From: Heliocidaris tuberculata
Lineage: Eukaryota > Echinodermata > Echinoidea > Camarodonta > Echinometridae
NCBI GenBank assembly: GCA_025618425.1
Contig: CM046851.1
Span: 9,394,307-9,458,306, forward strand
DNA length: 64,000 nt
Reading direction: 5' to 3'
Numbering within the stretch: position 1 is the first letter of the stretch; every line of letters starts with the position of its first letter. A model generated the notes under the pieces. The model made no database searches and was not told the DNA's origin. It saw only the letters and a list, made by a program, of their open reading frames with translations. Positions 60,264 through 64,000 of this stretch are shown one piece after another. Made by a program: the position numbers and the translations under genes.

Positions 60264-61858
60264 AAATGACATACGCCATTATTTTGGATAATAACGTTTT
60301 GCAACAGTGTGCATTTTATAACGTTTGTGTTCCGTGTTTTTAAGATCGAGACGCCAGCATTCCTGGCGAAATTGTTCCCGTACGCCTATGATTGTACTTT
60401 ATCACTTTTTAAAACATTTTTGTTTGTTTTTTTCTTTATCTTACTCTCCCCCTCAGTCTTGTAATTCTCTACAATGTCCCCATTCTCTGTTCCTTATCCA
60501 TTCTCGTCCTCATTGAATTTCTACTGCGAGTTTCTTTGTGACCCTCTTTTTTCCTCTAGCTTTATTTAAGAAAATTGGGGTCGCCATTTTATCTTTTCAT
60601 CCAATTTTCCTTCCTTCCCCCCGCCCCTTTTGTTTCGATAGCTCACGAGGAACTTGCTACAACAAGATTCATTGTTTTTCTATCCTTATTATTTGTTTTC
60701 AAATGATATTTAATTGAGAAATAATACATGTATACATGGTATATAGGATCACAAGATTTCAAAATCAATACAATAGCCTCATACAGTATGTATGTAGAGC
60801 AGTAATACATTGTCAGAAGTGAAATAAATAAAACGTGTTCTATCTGAACTCTTACGAATATCTAATTTCTAATATTTTTTGAGACCATCACTTTCATTGA
60901 TCAAACTTGCACAACAAAGGAGACATAAAATAGCCCTGGTCAAAACCAAATTATTGTATATGCAGGTCATAAAAAAGAAGACAGCTTAAACAAAAACACA
61001 CTCTAGTAAATATTAATATTGGAAATAACATGGAAACAATTAGAAAAATTGATTCCCAAATAGAAAAAGTCTAATACTATCTTTTATATCACAAAAAAAT
61101 CGAATGAAAGTAACATACATGTATACACTGTGCTACCCCTTCCTCCACATTATTAAACTTGTATTTAAGCTGATAAGTGATATAAAGGAAAAAAAAGAAA
61201 GTCAATTAAATTACGTTTTGTTTCAGTATAGATAAAATAAAGATGTTTGCTGGCAAACGGGCTAACACCAACTGTAAATTAAGTAAGCCTATTTACGGCA
61301 ATAGATTCCATTATTTTAATTCTAAAAGGTATTTTATAACATTATTCTGAAGAATATCAAAGATTCCTAACTATGGGGAAAAGTGAATGGGTCATTTGAT
61401 GACGTAAATATAAACATCAAAGAAACTTTGAATGAACATACTTTCTGTATAATCATTCAGCTGAGCAATGAATTTTGTTTCGCATTCTCTAGTGTATAAA
61501 TATCAGCATGACCAGGCAATGGAACGAGGCCACAAAAAAAGAAAGATTCTATAGGTCCATAGAGTTATATGTGAAACTCAAGATAAGACGATTAAAAAAA
61601 AATCATTACATCCTGTGTAGCAACACATTGCATGTATTCCCTTTTATTCATATGTTTATTACGTAATCATGGTAATATATGCGTGTGATGCTTTTGTTTC
61701 AGTACCTGTCATTATGATTTTATGCTGTATGTTTCAATGCTTTACACTCAACTATCAGTCTCTGGACTGTTGCGTTAAGTGTTTTCTTCACTATTACCGA
61801 ATGGAAAGCCGAATCGAATCTTATTTGTACAGATAAATTCTAAAACTAACCAGCAAAC
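60264..61858. other. 5' flank of the gelsolin-like gene
   Basis: AT-rich with no recognised exon. The promoter and any 5' untranslated exon of the downstream gene probably lie here; TTATTTGTACAG ending at about 61831 could be an acceptor of a leader intron, but this is a guess. Confidence 0.35.
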
Positions 61859-63873
61859 ATGCAGAAGGCTAAGAAGTACGACTGGAAGGATTCGAACCTC
61901 GCTCTCTTCGGTTCGGATACCGAGAAGAAAGTGAAGAAGGAGAGTGCCCAAACGGAACCAGCCTGGGAAGGGGCAGGGCAGGAACTCGGCGTCCAGATCT
62001 GGCGTATCGTCAAGTTCAAGGTAATGCCCATGTGAAATTTTGAAATAAGTTCATTATTACGTTGTTTTATTCTGATGATAAAAATGACAATTATACAAAT
62101 TTATTATGATAATGATAATAATAATAATAATAATAATAACAACAACATTAATAATGATAATAATGAAAAATATTAATAATAATGATAATAATAATTATGA
62201 TTATGAGAATTATAATAATTATAATGATAATGATAATGATAATAGCAATGTGCTAAAGCCAGAGTAATTATTATCATAACGTGATATGGCGCTATACAAG
62301 AAGGGTGTATTCTTGTTATTATGATGATGATGATGATGACGTTGATAATAATAGCGATAATAACAATTACAATGATAGCAATTGATAAGTCATTCTTTGA
62401 AGAACAGCAAACAGCAAAATTCAATGAATTTCCAACGTCACAATGACTTTTAGAAGATATATACAAATAAATTCAACTTCACTGCCTCTGTTTCTGTGGA
62501 AATACTACATTTCAAATGTACTCATTGTTGCTAAACTTTGTACGAGTGAATATTACTGTAAACATAATGTCTTCGTGATCACGTAATAGGCCATGATAAT
62601 TCACCAAATGATATTTTTTAGTTTTATTTGCAATCTTCATGAACAGGTTACACATTGGGAGAAGGAACAATATGGCGAATTCTTCAGTGGAGATTCTTAC
62701 ATCATCCTCAATACCTACGTAAGTTGCCAAAACATTACTAAATTATACTGATACTCAACCTTTGTCTAAATTGTGAATGTTTTCATACTGCATTACTCCC
62801 CCCCCCCCCCGAAAAATATTAATTAATTAATTAATTAAAAATAAATGATTGAATAAAAAAAAACTACAACAACAAACAACATAAAAACATTTAAGACAGT
62901 CAAATAAAACATCGTAAAATTACAGTTATTGGTATGAAATATCTTTCATTTCATTTGAACTGTAGACTGTAGCATTTAGAAGGCACAGGTACCTCTCCTA
63001 TAGAAACGAATAGTCGTGTTTAATCATATTTGCCGCTTTTTTCTTGCTTGTCATGTATTTTTGACATATAATTGTGCCCCCCCCCCCCGGAAAAAATTGG
63101 CTGGACCCGCCACTGGTTCCCTGTTGAAGTTTTATTTCAATGACAAATCGCGTTTCAAAAATCACATTTCGTCAAGAAGAGTAAAATGACAGAACGGAAT
63201 GTCCATCCCTGGACAAAAGATTAGCATATGAAATTACTATTTTGTAAATAAAATCAGAATTTTCATGTCGTACTTCACAAGAAAATTCTAGATTTTGAAG
63301 AAAAATCTAATGTAAATAATCTTCAGAAGTTGGCTAAATATTTAAAATTGGTACTTTATAAATTATAATGTTAAAGATGGATAGATATTTCTATTTTCTT
63401 ATTTGAATGCCTGGCTGGGAGATTGTGACATGTGAATGATGAGCCTACGTGGGCCCTGGTCCTCAACTGTAACTGTGGGTGAAGGCATGCTCAGTCTTCC
63501 CCCCCCCCCCCCCCCCCCCCCCCTCTGGGGCTGATAGCATAGGTTTCCCTGGTATTATGTTTTCAAATTTCTGATATATGTACACCTGTACACCTCGGTT
63601 TTTTTTTCTTTAAGAACTCTATTGTATGCCTTGTTGATATTTGTTGCATTTCAAGAAGAAATTTCTTTAAAAGCATTGAGCTTCCGCTCTGGACCGTTTT
63701 TCATCTTCCAGACGATCCTACCAGATGATTCTACCAGGTCCGTAGAATCCAATAAAAAATATTTCGAACTTTAATTTTCCACTTGTTATTTTTGTTCCTT
63801 TTTATAGAAAGAAGAAGGCGAAGATGAGATTAAGTACGACGTTCATTTCTGGATTGGGAAATATTCCACACAG
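61859..63873 (+). CDS. Gelsolin/severin-like actin-binding protein, 5' part (3 exons)
   Basis: Exons 61859-62020, 62647-62718 and 63808-63873 join in phase 0 with consensus GT-AG borders and give the first 100 residues; the gene continues past the window. ATG is at 61859, the first in frame. The product begins with a short basic leader, then PAWEGAGQELGVQIWRI, an HWEKEQYGEFFSGDSYIIL stretch and DVHFWIGKYSTQ, which are the hallmark strands of gelsolin domain G1, where calcium and actin bind. Family members sever and cap actin filaments in a calcium-dependent way in the cytoplasm. Whether this one has three or six gelsolin domains, and so is severin/fragmin-like or gelsolin/villin-like, cannot be judged here. 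Confidence 0.92.
62105..62395. repeat. (AAT)n/(GAT)n microsatellite flanking a SINE tail
   Basis: Triplet repeats surround GTGCTAAAGCCAGAGTAATT and GGCGCTATACAAGAAGGGTG (+ strand), the tail motif shared with the LINE/SINE family. It lies in intron 1 of the gelsolin-like gene. Confidence 0.75.
63070..63116. repeat. Fragment of CCGCCACTG-ended G/C-run element
   Basis: A 13-base C run is followed by GGAAAAAATTGGCTGGACCCGCCACTGG, the right terminus of the G-run family. It lies in intron 2 of the gelsolin-like gene. Confidence 0.55.
63499..63523. repeat. 25-base C homopolymer
   Basis: One of several G/C homopolymers over 20 bases in the window; it lies in intron 2 of the gelsolin-like gene. Confidence 0.95.
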
Positions 63874-64000
63874 GTTAGTAAAACAGTCCGTAAAAACAGC
63901 ATCCCTATCCGATGGCAGCACTGTGGCAGAGCCTGCGTTGGGTGGAATCGGGGCAGGGGTTACATGTCGTTTTTCCGAAGGTCCATAATTCCGAAGGTTT

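Overview
The window is animal nuclear DNA: AT-rich, with long GT-AG introns, dense microsatellites, and many SINE, LINE and foldback/MITE insertions. The gene content, the repeat style (TACATGTA-rich, GCGCTATAxAAAT plus (ATT)n tails, long G runs) and the animal-type exon structure suggest an invertebrate deuterostome, most likely an echinoderm such as a sea urchin. That placement is inference; no species-diagnostic sequence was identified.

Layout. (1) 1-2,060: a tRNA-like SINE, then what looks like the terminal exon (1200-1361, + strand) of a gene lying to the left, encoding a C2HC-type zinc finger. (2) 4,612-19,973, minus strand: a complete 15-exon gene for a divergent sphingosine-1-phosphate lyase paralogue (copy A, 555 aa). 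(3) 20,122-25,442, minus strand: an intact Ty3/gypsy-type LTR retrotransposon. Its 144-bp LTRs read as identical, it has a GTCAC target duplication and a single open 1603-codon gag-pol frame, and it sits 144 bp upstream of the copy A start codon in the same orientation. (4) 31,183-42,841, minus strand: a second complete 15-exon sphingosine-1-phosphate lyase gene (copy B, 548 aa) that keeps the canonical motifs. (5) about 43-61.8 kb: a gene-poor stretch with a broken LINE end, MITEs, foldbacks, microsatellites and a telomere-like repeat island inside an inverted repeat. (6) 61,859 to the right edge, + strand: the first three coding exons of a gelsolin/severin-type actin-binding protein, continuing past the window.

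The two lyase genes are a tandem duplication. Twelve of fifteen exons have identical lengths, and every internal intron phase agrees. Copy B looks like the ordinary enzyme that ends sphingosine-1-phosphate signalling by cleaving it to hexadecenal and phosphoethanolamine in the ER membrane. Copy A keeps the PLP lysine but has lost a histidine of the NPLHPD motif and a second one near the C terminus, carries a decayed tandem copy of its exon 14, and now has a young LTR as its immediate upstream neighbour. No operon-like or CRISPR-like system is present. The most interesting material is the diverged duplicate with its new LTR, the families of TTAA-ended elements, and a LINE/SINE group sharing one 3' tail.
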